The notes below the pieces were generated by a model. The model was not told the DNA's origin and ran no database searches. It saw only the letters and a list, made by a program, of their open reading frames with translations. DNA of 64,000 nt from JBMOKT01 sp049323895. GTDB lineage: Bacteria > Bacillota > Peptococcia > Peptococcales > BICA1-8. The DNA lies in NCBI GenBank assembly GCA_049323895.1, contig JBMOKT010000008.1:281102-345101 (forward strand). The letters are read 5' to 3'. Positions 1 to 7,516 of this stretch are shown in pieces (the first letter of the stretch is position 1; each line of letters starts with the position of its first letter). The position numbers and the translations under genes are program-made.

Positions 1-1246
1 AATCATGGATAGCAGCCCTTCCTGTACTGTTTTGCCTGCCTTGTTCCAGCACTTGTTCCAGTTCTTTCAGCCATTTAAACATGGCATCAGCCACCAGTAT
101 GCTTTCTTGGGCTCTGGCCAGGTGACGAGCTACTGCACCCTGCTCCATACCATACTCGGCCATGAGTTTTGTAAATGGCTCATATTTATTGATAAGCATC
201 CTGGCTAAAGGACCGACTTCAGTTGATAATCCTTTGTATCGGGGAGATTTAACAAAGGTATATCCACCAGCATGTTCTAAGTCTACCTCGCTTTTCCCAT
301 TACGGGGATGGGCGGGAGGAGAATAGGCATACCAGGAACTTGTTACTGATTCAGTAATTTGATTTTCATCAAGTGGTTCAATAACCCCGTCTTTACCCAG
401 AAAACCTCCGGCAAACAGATTGGTTTTACCCATATCATCCATGGGGAAAGCACCATACGCCAGGTAATTCCCAGTTCCTTTGCCAACGCCCAGTTTGACC
501 AGCGGCAGAAGAGGACCGGTGGCGAAAGCTACTACATCAGGAACATACACATTCTTTACAAACTGAACAACATCTGTCAGTATCTGTCTGAACTGGTTTA
601 TCTGCTCAGTCTTGGGATAGACAGTAACGCCTCCTACTACAATGCTTGACTGGTGAGGCTGCTTACCACCCAAAATAGCAGACATTTGTTTTGCTCTAGC
701 TTGTATTTTAAGGGCTTCTAAGTAATGGGCGACTGCAGCGGTAACAATCTCCGGATCCTTAACACTAAAATCATCGGGCTTATAGCGGGGTGTTAAGGGA
801 GCTGTATCTCCCGACTCAACCATTTTCACAACCTTAGCTTTTACTTCAAGAAGTCCTTTGTCATTGCCCTGATAATCTTTAATAGCTAAAACATCCAGAT
901 AGTCTAATGCTGAAAGATGATAAAAATGCAAAGGATGATCATGAAGCCATAGGGCCCCTACCAATAAATTTCTGATTAATCTGGCGGCAGTTGGTAAAAC
1001 CGCACCGTGGGCTTTTTCCACAGCTATGGATGAGGTCCATCCATGGGAAGCCATACACACACCGCAAATCCGTTCAGTTATGTACACCGCGTCCCGGGGG
1101 TCTTTACCCTGGATTATTTTTTCCAAACCTCTGAACATAGTACCTTTGGTCCATGCATCAACTACTTTCCCGTTTTCAACTTGAACCTCAACCCTTAAAT
1201 GACCTTCAATCCGAGTTACGGGATCAATTACTATTCTTTTACTCAT
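1..1246 (-). CDS. [NiFe] hydrogenase large subunit, group 1-like (partial, C-terminus beyond window)
   Basis: Catalytic subunit of an uptake-type [NiFe] hydrogenase that oxidises H2 at a Ni-Fe(CN)2CO centre. Reading leftward from ATG at 1246 the protein begins MSKRIVIDPVTRIEGHL, the usual family start. The N-terminal metal-binding motif R-I-C-G-V-C-x3-H has Cys61, Cys64 and His68. About 415 codons are present. The C-terminal DPCxxCxxH motif and the cleaved tail lie past the left edge. The start overlaps the small-subunit stop by 4 bp (ATGA), and GAGGAGG precedes it by 7 nt, so the two are translationally coupled. The family is known to ride out of the cell in complex with the Tat-exported small subunit. 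Confidence 0.95.
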   Translation of the reverse strand, partial: MSKRIVIDPVTRIEGHLRVEVQVENGKVVDAWTKGTMFRGLEKIIQGKDPRDAVYITERICGVCMASHGWTSSIAVEKAHGAVLPTAARLIRNLLVGALWLHDHPLHFYHLSALDYLDVLAIKDYQGNDKGLLEVKAKVVKMVESGDTAPLTPRYKPDDFSVKDPEIVTAAVAHYLEALKIQARAKQMSAILGGKQPHQSSIVVGGVTVYPKTEQINQFRQILTDVVQFVKNVYVPDVVAFATGPLLPLVKLGVGKGTGNYLAYGAFPMDDMGKTNLFAGGFLGKDGVIEPLDENQITESVTSSWYAYSPPAHPRNGKSEVDLEHAGGYTFVKSPRYKGLSTEVGPLARMLINKYEPFTKLMAEYGMEQGAVARHLARAQESILVADAMFKWLKELEQVLEQGRQNSTGRAAIHD

Positions 1247-2199
1247 TTTTTCGCCTCCTCGGGATTAGCAAATAAAGGTGAAAACTGCTCATAAAATTCC
1301 GGCTGACTGCATCCTGAGCAGGGGGAACCCGCATATCCACAGAAACTTACACCATTATTCCACCAAGAGGTTCCACAATTGGTAAAGGTTTCTTTCCCTT
1401 TACACCCTTTATGGTAGAGACACCAATCTGTTGTAGCCGGGTCATTCCAATCCAGCAGAAATTCACCGTTCTCATAATGCAGTCTGCGGTGGCAGCTGTC
1501 ATGAAGTGTATAACGGTAATAAGCAACAGGACGGCGATTCTTATCCAAACGGGGAAGTTCATTATGGCTAAGATAATAAAGGATTATGCCCACAAGTCTA
1601 TCGGGTTTGACCGGGCAACTGGGCAAATTGACCAGATTTTGCACCTTAATAATGTCTTGTGCCCCGACAGCACCTGTATTACCTGCTCTGGGAATTCCTC
1701 CATATGCCGCACAGGAACCTGCGGCTATTACCAGCTCTGCTCTTGCAGCAGCTTTTTCAAACTGTTCCCTAAAGGAATGTCCTTCAACCATACAATAGCG
1801 GTCATCGGCTGTTGGAATAGAACCCTCTAATACCAATAGATAGTTACCTTCCTTAATTGCCTGGTCGAGACTTGCCACAGCCTCAGTCCCCGCTGCTGCC
1901 ATAATAGTGGGATGGAATCTTACTGAAAGCAGATCAAGTATAATTTTTTCCGGTCCGGGATCTAAAGAAGAAAGCAATGAAGAACTGCACCCGGTACAAC
2001 CTTGTCCCTGCATCCAAATTAAGGGCTTTTTAGCTAAGTTAGCTGCTGCGGCATCGGCCATCTTAGGTCCGAAACTTACATCAAGACCTAATGCCAGACA
2101 GCTTGCGGTACAAATCTTGATAAAATCCCGCCTGCTAACCCCCCTTTTCTCCAGACGTTCATATCCATGCTCCATGGATTTTTTCTGCTCTTCTTTCAA
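1243..2199 (-). CDS. [NiFe] hydrogenase small subunit, Tat-exported
   Basis: Electron-transfer subunit carrying three Fe-S clusters. About 318 aa from the chosen start. A twin-arginine signal (SRRDFIK, Arg23-Arg24) is followed by a hydrophobic stretch, so the heterodimer should face the outside. Cluster ligands are visible in GCTGC, GSCAAYGG, SCPVKP, DSCHRR, the CLYHKGC region and the GSPCSGC tail. I chose TTG at 2199 because AAAGGAGG lies 8 nt before it. An in-frame GTG at 2268 would add 23 residues but has no ribosome site. No C-terminal membrane helix is seen, so membrane attachment would need a cytochrome b partner further along the operon, off the window. Confidence 0.93.
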   Translation of the reverse strand: MKEEQKKSMEHGYERLEKRGVSRRDFIKICTASCLALGLDVSFGPKMADAAAANLAKKPLIWMQGQGCTGCSSSLLSSLDPGPEKIILDLLSVRFHPTIMAAAGTEAVASLDQAIKEGNYLLVLEGSIPTADDRYCMVEGHSFREQFEKAAARAELVIAAGSCAAYGGIPRAGNTGAVGAQDIIKVQNLVNLPSCPVKPDRLVGIILYYLSHNELPRLDKNRRPVAYYRYTLHDSCHRRLHYENGEFLLDWNDPATTDWCLYHKGCKGKETFTNCGTSWWNNGVSFCGYAGSPCSGCSQPEFYEQFSPLFANPEEAKK

Positions 2200-2453
2200 A
2201 GAACTAACCTCCTTTACCCTATTTTTAAATACTAACCTTAAAATTTTAAGGAAAGATAATACTTTCACAAATAAAATAAAACTGATGAGGTGTCATAATA
2301 ATATTTATAATATTCTAAAAATTTTTTATGGCAAAGCCCCTTTATTCCAGATGCAGCAAGGGATGCATTAAAAATTTCAAACATATATATAGCTTATTAT
2401 TCTGCCTAATTTATAAAATTCCTTTATGTACCTAATTAATTATGAGATAAACT

Positions 2454-2481
2454 TTCGACAAATTTACTGCATTTTTCGACA
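2454..2481 (-). promoter_or_regulatory. Two Spo0A-type boxes upstream of the hydrogenase genes
   Basis: TGTCGAA occurs twice on the minus strand (2460-2454 and 2481-2475), each inside TTTGTCGAAA, with centres 21 bp apart, or two helical turns. This matches the 0A-box consensus TGTCGAA. They lie about 255 bp upstream of the hydrogenase start. Sequence match only; regulation is inferred. The rest of 2200-2713 has no gene: it holds a short dyad at 2584-2607 (TCGGAG/CTCCGA) and the terminator at 2652-2688. Confidence 0.5.
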
Positions 2482-2651
2482 AATTTCGGAAAAGATAGTG
2501 ATTTTTGTAACATTAATTAGCCTGCAGCTATAGTTGCTGGTTACTGGCGACTGCTGATGAAGGAAAAGGAAATGAAATTGTCATCGGAGGCACGAAGCGA
2601 TCTCCGACCCAAAAGAAACAATCCATGTAATAAGATTTTACTATTAATTGC

Positions 2652-2688
2652 ATTAAATTGGGCGGACACTAGGTCCGCCCAATTTAAT
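2652..2688 (-). terminator. Terminator of the ferredoxin-flavodiiron-cupin operon
   Basis: Perfect 16-bp stem around TTAAATTGGGCGGAC (2653-2667) and its complement (2673-2687), with a 5-nt loop and AT-rich flanks. It sits 26 nt past the cupin stop. Confidence 0.8.
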
Positions 2689-2713
2689 TGTTTATCATCC
2701 TTAGTTGCAAATA

Positions 2714-3058
2714 TTAAATTTCTTCAGCAAATCTTTCATCCCCTGGCCCCGGGGTCAGGGTGACATATAAGGATAATTCCTCTCCTCCGTCATTTACCAG
2801 ACTGACCATTTCATTTTCCTGGTAAATCATTACCTGCCCAACCTCTGCATCAATTGATACATTGTCGGCAGTAAATTTACCTTTGCCCTTAAGAATCTGG
2901 ATAATTGTTACCATTCCTGGGTGGTTATGACTTGGCAAAGATTGACCGGGCTTGAAATTAAGTACGAAGGCTAACACATCCTTATCCCTGTAAACAATCT
3001 TTTTTGTTAAAAACTTATCGGAATAAACCATTTTTTCTTTCAAGTTAAGTATTTGCAT
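2714..3058 (-). CDS. Small single-domain cupin protein
   Basis: 114-aa cupin (double-stranded beta-helix). It shows the first cupin motif with metal-binding histidines (PSHNHPG, about residues 42-48) and the later GQVMIYQENEMVSLVN strand. It overlaps the flavodiiron gene by 14 bp, so it is co-translated. Small cupins next to flavodiiron proteins are common in anaerobes, but the substrate cannot be told from sequence; a metal-dependent dioxygenase, isomerase or simple sensor are all possible. It is the last gene of its operon. Confidence 0.8.
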   Translation of the reverse strand: MQILNLKEKMVYSDKFLTKKIVYRDKDVLAFVLNFKPGQSLPSHNHPGMVTIIQILKGKGKFTADNVSIDAEVGQVMIYQENEMVSLVNDGGEELSLYVTLTPGPGDERFAEEI

Positions 3059-4256
3059 TTTTTCCCTCCTCTATGTTCAGCAGTTTTTTTCCAAACAACT
3101 TCCCAAAATGTTCACACTCTTCTATTTCATCAATAGAAGGTTCATATTTTATTTTTTTCCCCTCCAGGACAACTTCTATTCCTGCTTCCTTAAGTTCCCG
3201 TTCAAGAATAGCAACTCCCTCTCCGCTCCAGCCATAGGAACCAAAAGCTGCCCCTACTTTACCCTTAAACTTAAGCCCTTTAATCATTTCTAAAATAGCG
3301 GCAGTATCTGAGAGAATGCCATTATTAATGGTTGAACTGGCAACCATTATCCCTTTTGACTTAAAAACCTCGGCGATTAAATCATTTCTATCGGATTTAC
3401 CAATATTAAATGTCTTGGCAGGTACACCTGCATTTTCCAATCCGCGGGCAATTGCCAAGGCCATTCTCTTTGTTGCCCCCCACATAGTATTATACAGAAT
3501 TGTAACTCCACCCTCATGGTAATTGGAAGCCCATTCATAATATTTCTCTATTATCTGCAGAGGATTTTCCCTCCAGATCACACCGTGGCTGGGGGCAATC
3601 ATCTTAATCGGTAAATTTAAACTTTTAACCTCTTCTACCTTACTTCTAACCAGCTTACTAAAAGGTGTTAAAATATTGGCATAATACTTTAGGGCCTCCT
3701 GGAAAAGCTCGCATTGGTCTACCTGGTCATTATAAAAATGGGGTGTTGCATAGTGCTGTCCAAAAGCATCGTTTGACAACAAAACATCTGCCCCTTGAAC
3801 ATAAGTCATCATTGAATCAGGCCAATGGAGCATCGGCGCTTCCACAAAAATCAGCTTATATTCCCCTAAATCTAAAGTGTCACCAGTCTTAACAATTTGA
3901 AAATTCCAATCCCTGTGAAAATGTTTTTTTATCATCTGAGCACCGTTCTTAGTACAATAAATTGGTGTACCTGGTATTTGTTCCATTAGATGTGCCAGGC
4001 TTCCGCCGTGGTCTACTTCAGTATGATTAATTACGATTAAATCAATATTTTTAAGTCCTACATTTTTGTCCAATGCATCAACATACTGTTCCTTAAAGGG
4101 GGTCCACACAGTGTCTATGAGAGCAGTTTTTTTATCTCTGACCAAATAAGAATTATATGTGGAGCCACGGTGGGTTGAGTACTCTTCTCCATGAAAAAGT
4201 TTGATTTCCCAATCCTTAATACCTACCCAGTAAATGTTTCTACTGATTTCAAGCAT
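3045..4256 (-). CDS. fprA: Flavodiiron protein (A-type flavoprotein, O2/NO reductase)
   Basis: Cytosolic enzyme that reduces O2 to water and/or NO to N2O using electrons from ferredoxin or rubredoxin. 403 aa, the usual two-domain core size. The N-terminal metallo-beta-lactamase-like domain has diiron ligands His78-x-Glu80-x-Asp82-His83, His144 (MLHWPD), Asp163 (SNDAFG) and a His in PSHGVIW. The C-terminal flavodoxin domain binds FMN (YNTMWGATKRMA). No rubredoxin or flavin-reductase fusion is present, so an external donor is needed; the ferredoxin 21 bp upstream is the obvious candidate. A CRP/FNR-type palindrome lies upstream of the operon. Confidence 0.93.
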   Translation of the reverse strand: MLEISRNIYWVGIKDWEIKLFHGEEYSTHRGSTYNSYLVRDKKTALIDTVWTPFKEQYVDALDKNVGLKNIDLIVINHTEVDHGGSLAHLMEQIPGTPIYCTKNGAQMIKKHFHRDWNFQIVKTGDTLDLGEYKLIFVEAPMLHWPDSMMTYVQGADVLLSNDAFGQHYATPHFYNDQVDQCELFQEALKYYANILTPFSKLVRSKVEEVKSLNLPIKMIAPSHGVIWRENPLQIIEKYYEWASNYHEGGVTILYNTMWGATKRMALAIARGLENAGVPAKTFNIGKSDRNDLIAEVFKSKGIMVASSTINNGILSDTAAILEMIKGLKFKGKVGAAFGSYGWSGEGVAILERELKEAGIEVVLEGKKIKYEPSIDEIEECEHFGKLFGKKLLNIEEGKNANT

Positions 4257-4277
4257 CTTTCTTCCTCCTTTTAAATA

Positions 4278-4472
4278 TTAATCTTCCGCACATATGGCCC
4301 TAACGGGACAAGTCCTTTCTGCTTCCCGTACACATTCCTCCAACCCTGGGGGAACATCTTCCGTTACTGCATATGCAAAATCACAGTTTGGATACATTTG
4401 GAAAACTTCAGGACATAGGGCAGGACATGCTTCACAACCGATACACAAACCTTGGTCAACAGATACTTTCAT
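4278..4472 (-). CDS. Single-cluster ferredoxin
   Basis: 64-aa acidic ferredoxin. Cluster ligands are in CIGCEACPALCP (C-x2-C-x2-C-x3-C-P), with a distal Cys in RTCPVRAIC, the pattern of monocluster [4Fe-4S] ferredoxins. I chose ATG at 4472 because GAGGAG lies about 8 nt upstream and family members start at this point. A longer reading to 4583 has no homologous extension. It leads the ferredoxin-flavodiiron-cupin operon and probably donates electrons to the flavodiiron protein (inference from order). Confidence 0.92.
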   Translation of the reverse strand: MKVSVDQGLCIGCEACPALCPEVFQMYPNCDFAYAVTEDVPPGLEECVREAERTCPVRAICAED

Positions 4473-4537
4473 TTTTTTCACTCCTCGTATTTTCATCTTC
4501 CTAGTTAAATAATATTCCTTCCCGCCCTTTAATTCGA

Positions 4538-4549
4538 TGATAATTATCA
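4538..4549. promoter_or_regulatory. CRP/FNR-type palindrome TGATAATTATCA
   Basis: Perfect 12-bp palindrome 66 bp upstream of the ferredoxin start. TGAT-N4-ATCA is the core of FNR/DNR-family operators, which often control NO or O2 detoxification genes. A Fur-like AT palindrome is the alternative. Confidence 0.4.
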
Positions 4550-4642
4550 CACTGCTTGTTTTTTGTCTAATATATATTACCACTAAGAGTTAGATTATAA
4601 ACAAAAAGCCAAATATTTCACCAATAAAAATAATTTTACATA

Positions 4643-4671
4643 TTGACTCTGTTATATATTACATCTATACT
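4643..4671 (+). promoter_or_regulatory. SigA-type promoter of the T-box leader
   Basis: TTGACT (4643-4648), 17-bp spacer, TATACT (4666-4671). Transcription would start near 4678, just before the base of T-box Stem I. Confidence 0.75.
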
Positions 4672-4677
4672 ATTCTT

Positions 4678-4960
4678 AAATATTATAACAACTGTGAAAG
4701 AGAAAAGTAGTCTTAACTTGGGGTTTACAGAGAGCCGGGGATGCTGGAAACCGGCAACAACATGTAAGATGAAGTTCCCTCCGGAGTTGTCCACTGAACA
4801 ATAGTAGGTGCGACCGGAAACTTCCACCGTTAACAGGAAGGGGATATTAAGGTGTTCTTGACACTGCGTATCCTATTAAGCTGGGTCACGTTTGACCAAC
4901 TAAGGTGGTACCGCGGGTAACCTCTCGTCCTTATAGGGATGAGAGGTTTTTTGTTTTGTT
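4678..4960 (+). ncRNA. T-box riboswitch leader with terminator
   Basis: tRNA-sensing leader. Stem I closes with ACAACT (4688-4693) against AGTTGT (4785-4790), and the upper part pairs AACTT/AAGTT and TTACA/TGTAA below a GCCGG/CCGGC distal stem. The conserved T-box AAGGTGGTACCGCGGG is at 4902-4916. A terminator hairpin (CCTCTC/GAGAGG, 4921-4946) with a U-run follows. The TGGT bulge predicts a tRNA with discriminator A. The specifier loop reads CCCTCCGG (4777-4784), so the codon is ambiguous; CTC (Leu) fits the discriminator better than TCC (Ser). No intact gene follows on this strand; see the remnant at 5127. Confidence 0.93.
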
Positions 4961-5126
4961 TTTCACGTAGGACGGCAGGATTGGGCAGGATGGCAGGATG
5001 GGTAGGATGGGCTTATATTCCTTTGAGAGGAAGGTGTTAAAGTTTCCCGTAAAACAAAAAATCAGAAAATTACAAGACACCTCTTCTCAACTACTTTTTT
5101 AAGAATTCAAGGAGGATCAACAGAAA

Positions 5127-5258
5127 ATAAGTATTCCATTAACAATTGTCCTTATATACATCGGGGTTTTATATATAATATCCTGGTATTCTACCAGACT
5201 TTCCAAAAATAGCGGTTTAGTAGGTAATTATCCCAAAAAAATGCACCTTGTATGTTAA
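5127..5258 (+). pseudogene. Remnant of a sodium:solute symporter-like gene behind the T-box
   Basis: An open frame of 43 codons follows AAGGAGG (5109-5115) and reads ISIPLTIVLIYIGVLYII then SWYSTRLSKNSG, resembling the first membrane helix of sodium:solute symporters. The expected start codon position holds ATA, 11 nt after the ribosome site, and the reading stops at TAA 5256-5258 where a full symporter would run on for over 400 residues. I infer a T-box-controlled transporter deleted to its N-terminus. Family assignment is by pattern only. The 5037-5110 stretch before it holds nothing recognisable. Confidence 0.55.
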
Positions 5259-5287
5259 CCCCTGCTTAACATATGTGGTGCACTTTT
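5237..5287. terminator. Bidirectional terminator-like hairpin
   Basis: Nested dyads TGCACC (5242-5247)/GGTGCA (5277-5282) and TATGTTAA (5251-5258)/TTAACATA (5266-5273), with A-run and T-run flanks. It lies between the symporter remnant and the convergent gene ending at 5297. Confidence 0.65.
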
Positions 5288-5296
5288 AATGCTGGT

Positions 5297-6232
5297 TTAT
5301 TTTATTTCAAAGCTTTTAATATGTGGCACACGGCTGAGGTTGGCTATTTCATAAAAAGGGATTAGCACTGTAATAGGGTCTACTGAGGTAATCTGGTAGC
5401 CAAGCTGCTTTAAATCCTCCATGGCTGCGTTTTGGTCCCCCTTAACACTAATCTGGACAGATATAACCTGCTCTGCTTTTCCTTTCATAAGTATTTCTTT
5501 TATCTTTTGATTGGTTTCATCCCCATATAATCCTTCCATAGCCGGCAGGCTGATACCGTCAAACTTGTATCTTTCACTGTTCCAGATAAAACCGCCGTCA
5601 TCAGCCGCTAGATTATATTTGAAATCCACATACCCTTTTTGGAATAAGAGATTTATTTCCCCGCCTTTTCTTTTTACTCCCACATACCTGGCATCATAAA
5701 AAATTATATTTGAAAACTCTCCTTGCCTTTCTTTAGGAACAACTTCCATAACTTTTGCCAGGGCATCCCCCAAGGTAACCTTATCAAGGAGAGATCCATC
5801 TTTATACGCTTCTAAAATATCAACCTGATTAGCCTGTGGGTCTCGATTTTCATTAAAATTACGGGCAACAATAGTGTAACCATGGTTCCTGACAGCCTTA
5901 TCCGCAGGATTTAACCCTTGTGCATCAGCATAAACATGACCATAGTAATTATTTAATAAACCGTTCTCAATTTTTTCCATTGGTATATATTTTTGTGCAA
6001 AAATAAATAAAAGCAAAACAATACAGATATTAATACCCACATATTTAAACTTCCTGTCACGTCCGAATGCTAATTCAGCGGCTGTAGTAAATCCGGCTGC
6101 AATAAGCATAAAAACAGGATAAACGACAACCCACCCCATCAAATAATCGTCATAGACATAAATCCAAGCCCCAATGTTTAAAAGTAATAGGACAGGAATG
6201 GTAATCCAGCGGGAAAATTTAGGAACCTTCAT
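5297..6232 (-). CDS. Membrane protein of unknown function
   Basis: 311 aa from ATG 6232, chosen because AGAGGTG lies just upstream; a GTG at 6274 is possible. Three hydrophobic segments near the N-terminus (about residues 8-25, 30-50 and 63-80) precede a ~230-residue soluble part, probably extracytoplasmic. The soluble part contains NYYGHVYADAQGLNPAD and ends in a ~70-residue alpha/beta repeat-like section (ISVQISVKGDQNAAMEDLKQ). I do not recognise a family. It stands alone between hairpins, with no operon partners. Confidence 0.75.
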   Translation of the reverse strand: MKVPKFSRWITIPVLLLLNIGAWIYVYDDYLMGWVVVYPVFMLIAAGFTTAAELAFGRDRKFKYVGINICIVLLLFIFAQKYIPMEKIENGLLNNYYGHVYADAQGLNPADKAVRNHGYTIVARNFNENRDPQANQVDILEAYKDGSLLDKVTLGDALAKVMEVVPKERQGEFSNIIFYDARYVGVKRKGGEINLLFQKGYVDFKYNLAADDGGFIWNSERYKFDGISLPAMEGLYGDETNQKIKEILMKGKAEQVISVQISVKGDQNAAMEDLKQLGYQITSVDPITVLIPFYEIANLSRVPHIKSFEIK

Positions 6233-6379
6233 AACAACACCTCTAATTGGATACGGGCAGAATTTATTTAGCACCGTTTTATTTGGTGATTATATAAATT
6301 CTAGGCAGTCCTTAAATATCCTTTTAAAAGAAATCTTTTATGTTATACTTTAGATACATAAAGGTAAGGAGGTATTGCC

Positions 6380-6739
6380 GTGTCTATAAAAATTTACATA
6401 GACCATATCCCTGAAAATATTATAAACCAAATGAAAATACTTAATATTATTGCCAATAAGGACCAGGTGCGAGGTGTTTATGTAAATACTTTCCTAGGTA
6501 AAATAAGAGAAGCTTATGTTTTAACTCCCGACAAACTTATTGCATGGAAAACAAGAATGAATGGTAATGAAAAGAATATAATCAGTTTTAAAAAGATAAA
6601 AGATATAACTTATTTTGAGAAAGGCATTTATGGGACTATCACCTATCATATCTCATCTAAGAAGACCTATGAGCTAAAACTAAACCGCCAAGATAGTGAG
6701 AAGTTTTTAAGCCTTTCTACAGACATCTGGAATAAATAA
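6380..6739 (+). CDS. Small protein with bacterial PH-like fold (predicted)
   Basis: 119 aa, GTG start 7 nt after AAGGAGG. The stretch from YVLTPDKLIAWK to the C-terminal helix (LNRQDSEKFLSLSTDIW) has the strand pattern and terminal helix of short bacterial PH (YokE-like) domains. No signal or membrane segment. Function unknown; the fold call is tentative. It is monocistronic. Confidence 0.65.
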   Translation: MSIKIYIDHIPENIINQMKILNIIANKDQVRGVYVNTFLGKIREAYVLTPDKLIAWKTRMNGNEKNIISFKKIKDITYFEKGIYGTITYHISSKKTYELKLNRQDSEKFLSLSTDIWNK

Positions 6740-6774
6740 TTTTCTAACCACTGACCCATATGGGCACACAGATG

Positions 6775-6806
6775 CACACGGTTTTGAGTAAGTGTCCATC
6801 CGTGTG
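6775..6806. repeat. Dyad between convergent genes
   Basis: CACACGG (6775-6781) and CCGTGTG (6800-6806) with an 18-nt loop and no clear T-run. It may end one or both flanking genes. Confidence 0.35.
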
Positions 6807-6833
6807 TGATAGTCACCTGCTACGTGATTTACA

Positions 6834-7019
6834 CTACTTGTCAGATATGAGTTTACCGCCCACTGCCACGTTGTCTGCACTGTTTTCTTTAATAACTACA
6901 ATAAAAGAATTATCCTGGAATTCCGGCAGCACCTCTTTGGCAGCTCTGGTTAACTTGGCAGCAAGCTCTCCCTTCTTCTCCTTGTTCAAAACAGGCCCAT
7001 CGAATTCTATAATTGGCAT
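6834..7019 (-). CDS. 4-oxalocrotonate tautomerase family protein
   Basis: 61-aa tautomerase-superfamily subunit. The essential N-terminal proline (Pro2, exposed after Met removal) is present in MPIIEFDGP, and the length is the family norm. Such proteins act as hexamers in keto-enol tautomerisation, but the substrate is unknown here. A strong AAGGAGGTGAAGAT site precedes the ATG. The helix KKGELAAKLTRAAKEVL and the strand NSFIVVIKE fit the fold. Confidence 0.85.
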   Translation of the reverse strand: MPIIEFDGPVLNKEKKGELAAKLTRAAKEVLPEFQDNSFIVVIKENSADNVAVGGKLISDK

Positions 7020-7058
7020 ATCTTCACCTCCTTATCCTTATTATTATTTTGTTATAAA

Positions 7059-7083
7059 AAAAAGATGCACAATGCATCTTTTT
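7059..7083. terminator. Terminator of the cheXAW operon
   Basis: AAAAAGATGCA (7059-7069), 3-nt loop, TGCATCTTTTT (7073-7083). It is symmetric, so it may also protect the tautomerase gene. It overlaps the cheW stop. Confidence 0.8.
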
Positions 7084-7504
7084 AATTCAACCCTAAGGTT
7101 TTCTCAATATCTAAAAGCAACAAGAGCCGGTCTTTATACTTACCAACCCCCTCTATGAATTTCCTCTCTACCGCTTCGGTAAATTCAGGGTTTTCAATAT
7201 CTTCTTCTTTAAGCCTGATAACCTCTGTTACATTATCAACAGTTATGCCAACAGTAATATCGTCTTTATTTAAAATTATCACCCTGGACTGGTCTGTCAG
7301 CTTTTCCTCCGAATTGGCAAATCTTTTGTGGAGATTAATAACAGGGACCACTACTCCCCTTAAATTGATAACACCTTTAATAAAATTTGCAGTCTTAGGT
7401 ACTCTGGTAACATTGGTGGGTCTAATAATCTCCCTTACATCATTAATTCTTACCGCATATTCTTCCTGACCCAGTCTGAAAGCAACCAATTGTCTTTCTA
7501 CCAT
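7082..7504 (-). CDS. cheW: Chemotaxis coupling protein CheW
   Basis: 140 aa, the length of a minimal CheW. It joins CheA to chemoreceptors at the inner membrane. The SH3-like CheW fold is evident: VAFRLGQEEYAVRINDVREII at residues 7-27, the FIKGVINLRGVVVPVINLHKRF strand pair and the ITVGITVDNVTEVIRL section. It starts 12 bp after cheA. Confidence 0.95.
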   Translation of the reverse strand: MVERQLVAFRLGQEEYAVRINDVREIIRPTNVTRVPKTANFIKGVINLRGVVVPVINLHKRFANSEEKLTDQSRVIILNKDDITVGITVDNVTEVIRLKEEDIENPEFTEAVERKFIEGVGKYKDRLLLLLDIEKTLGLN

Positions 7505-7516
7505 AAGTGTTCCCCC

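Noticed and set aside
1411..1830. Long open frame opposite the hydrogenase small subunit
   Set aside because: Antisense shadow; the minus-strand frame has all the hydrogenase cysteine motifs.
4903..4960. T-box as regulator of the gene at 6380
   Set aside because: More than 1.4 kb away with a terminator hairpin and a convergent gene between.
4965..5030. GGCAGGAT/GGTAGGAT direct repeats after the T-box terminator
   Set aside because: Degenerate and only about four units; too short to call an element.
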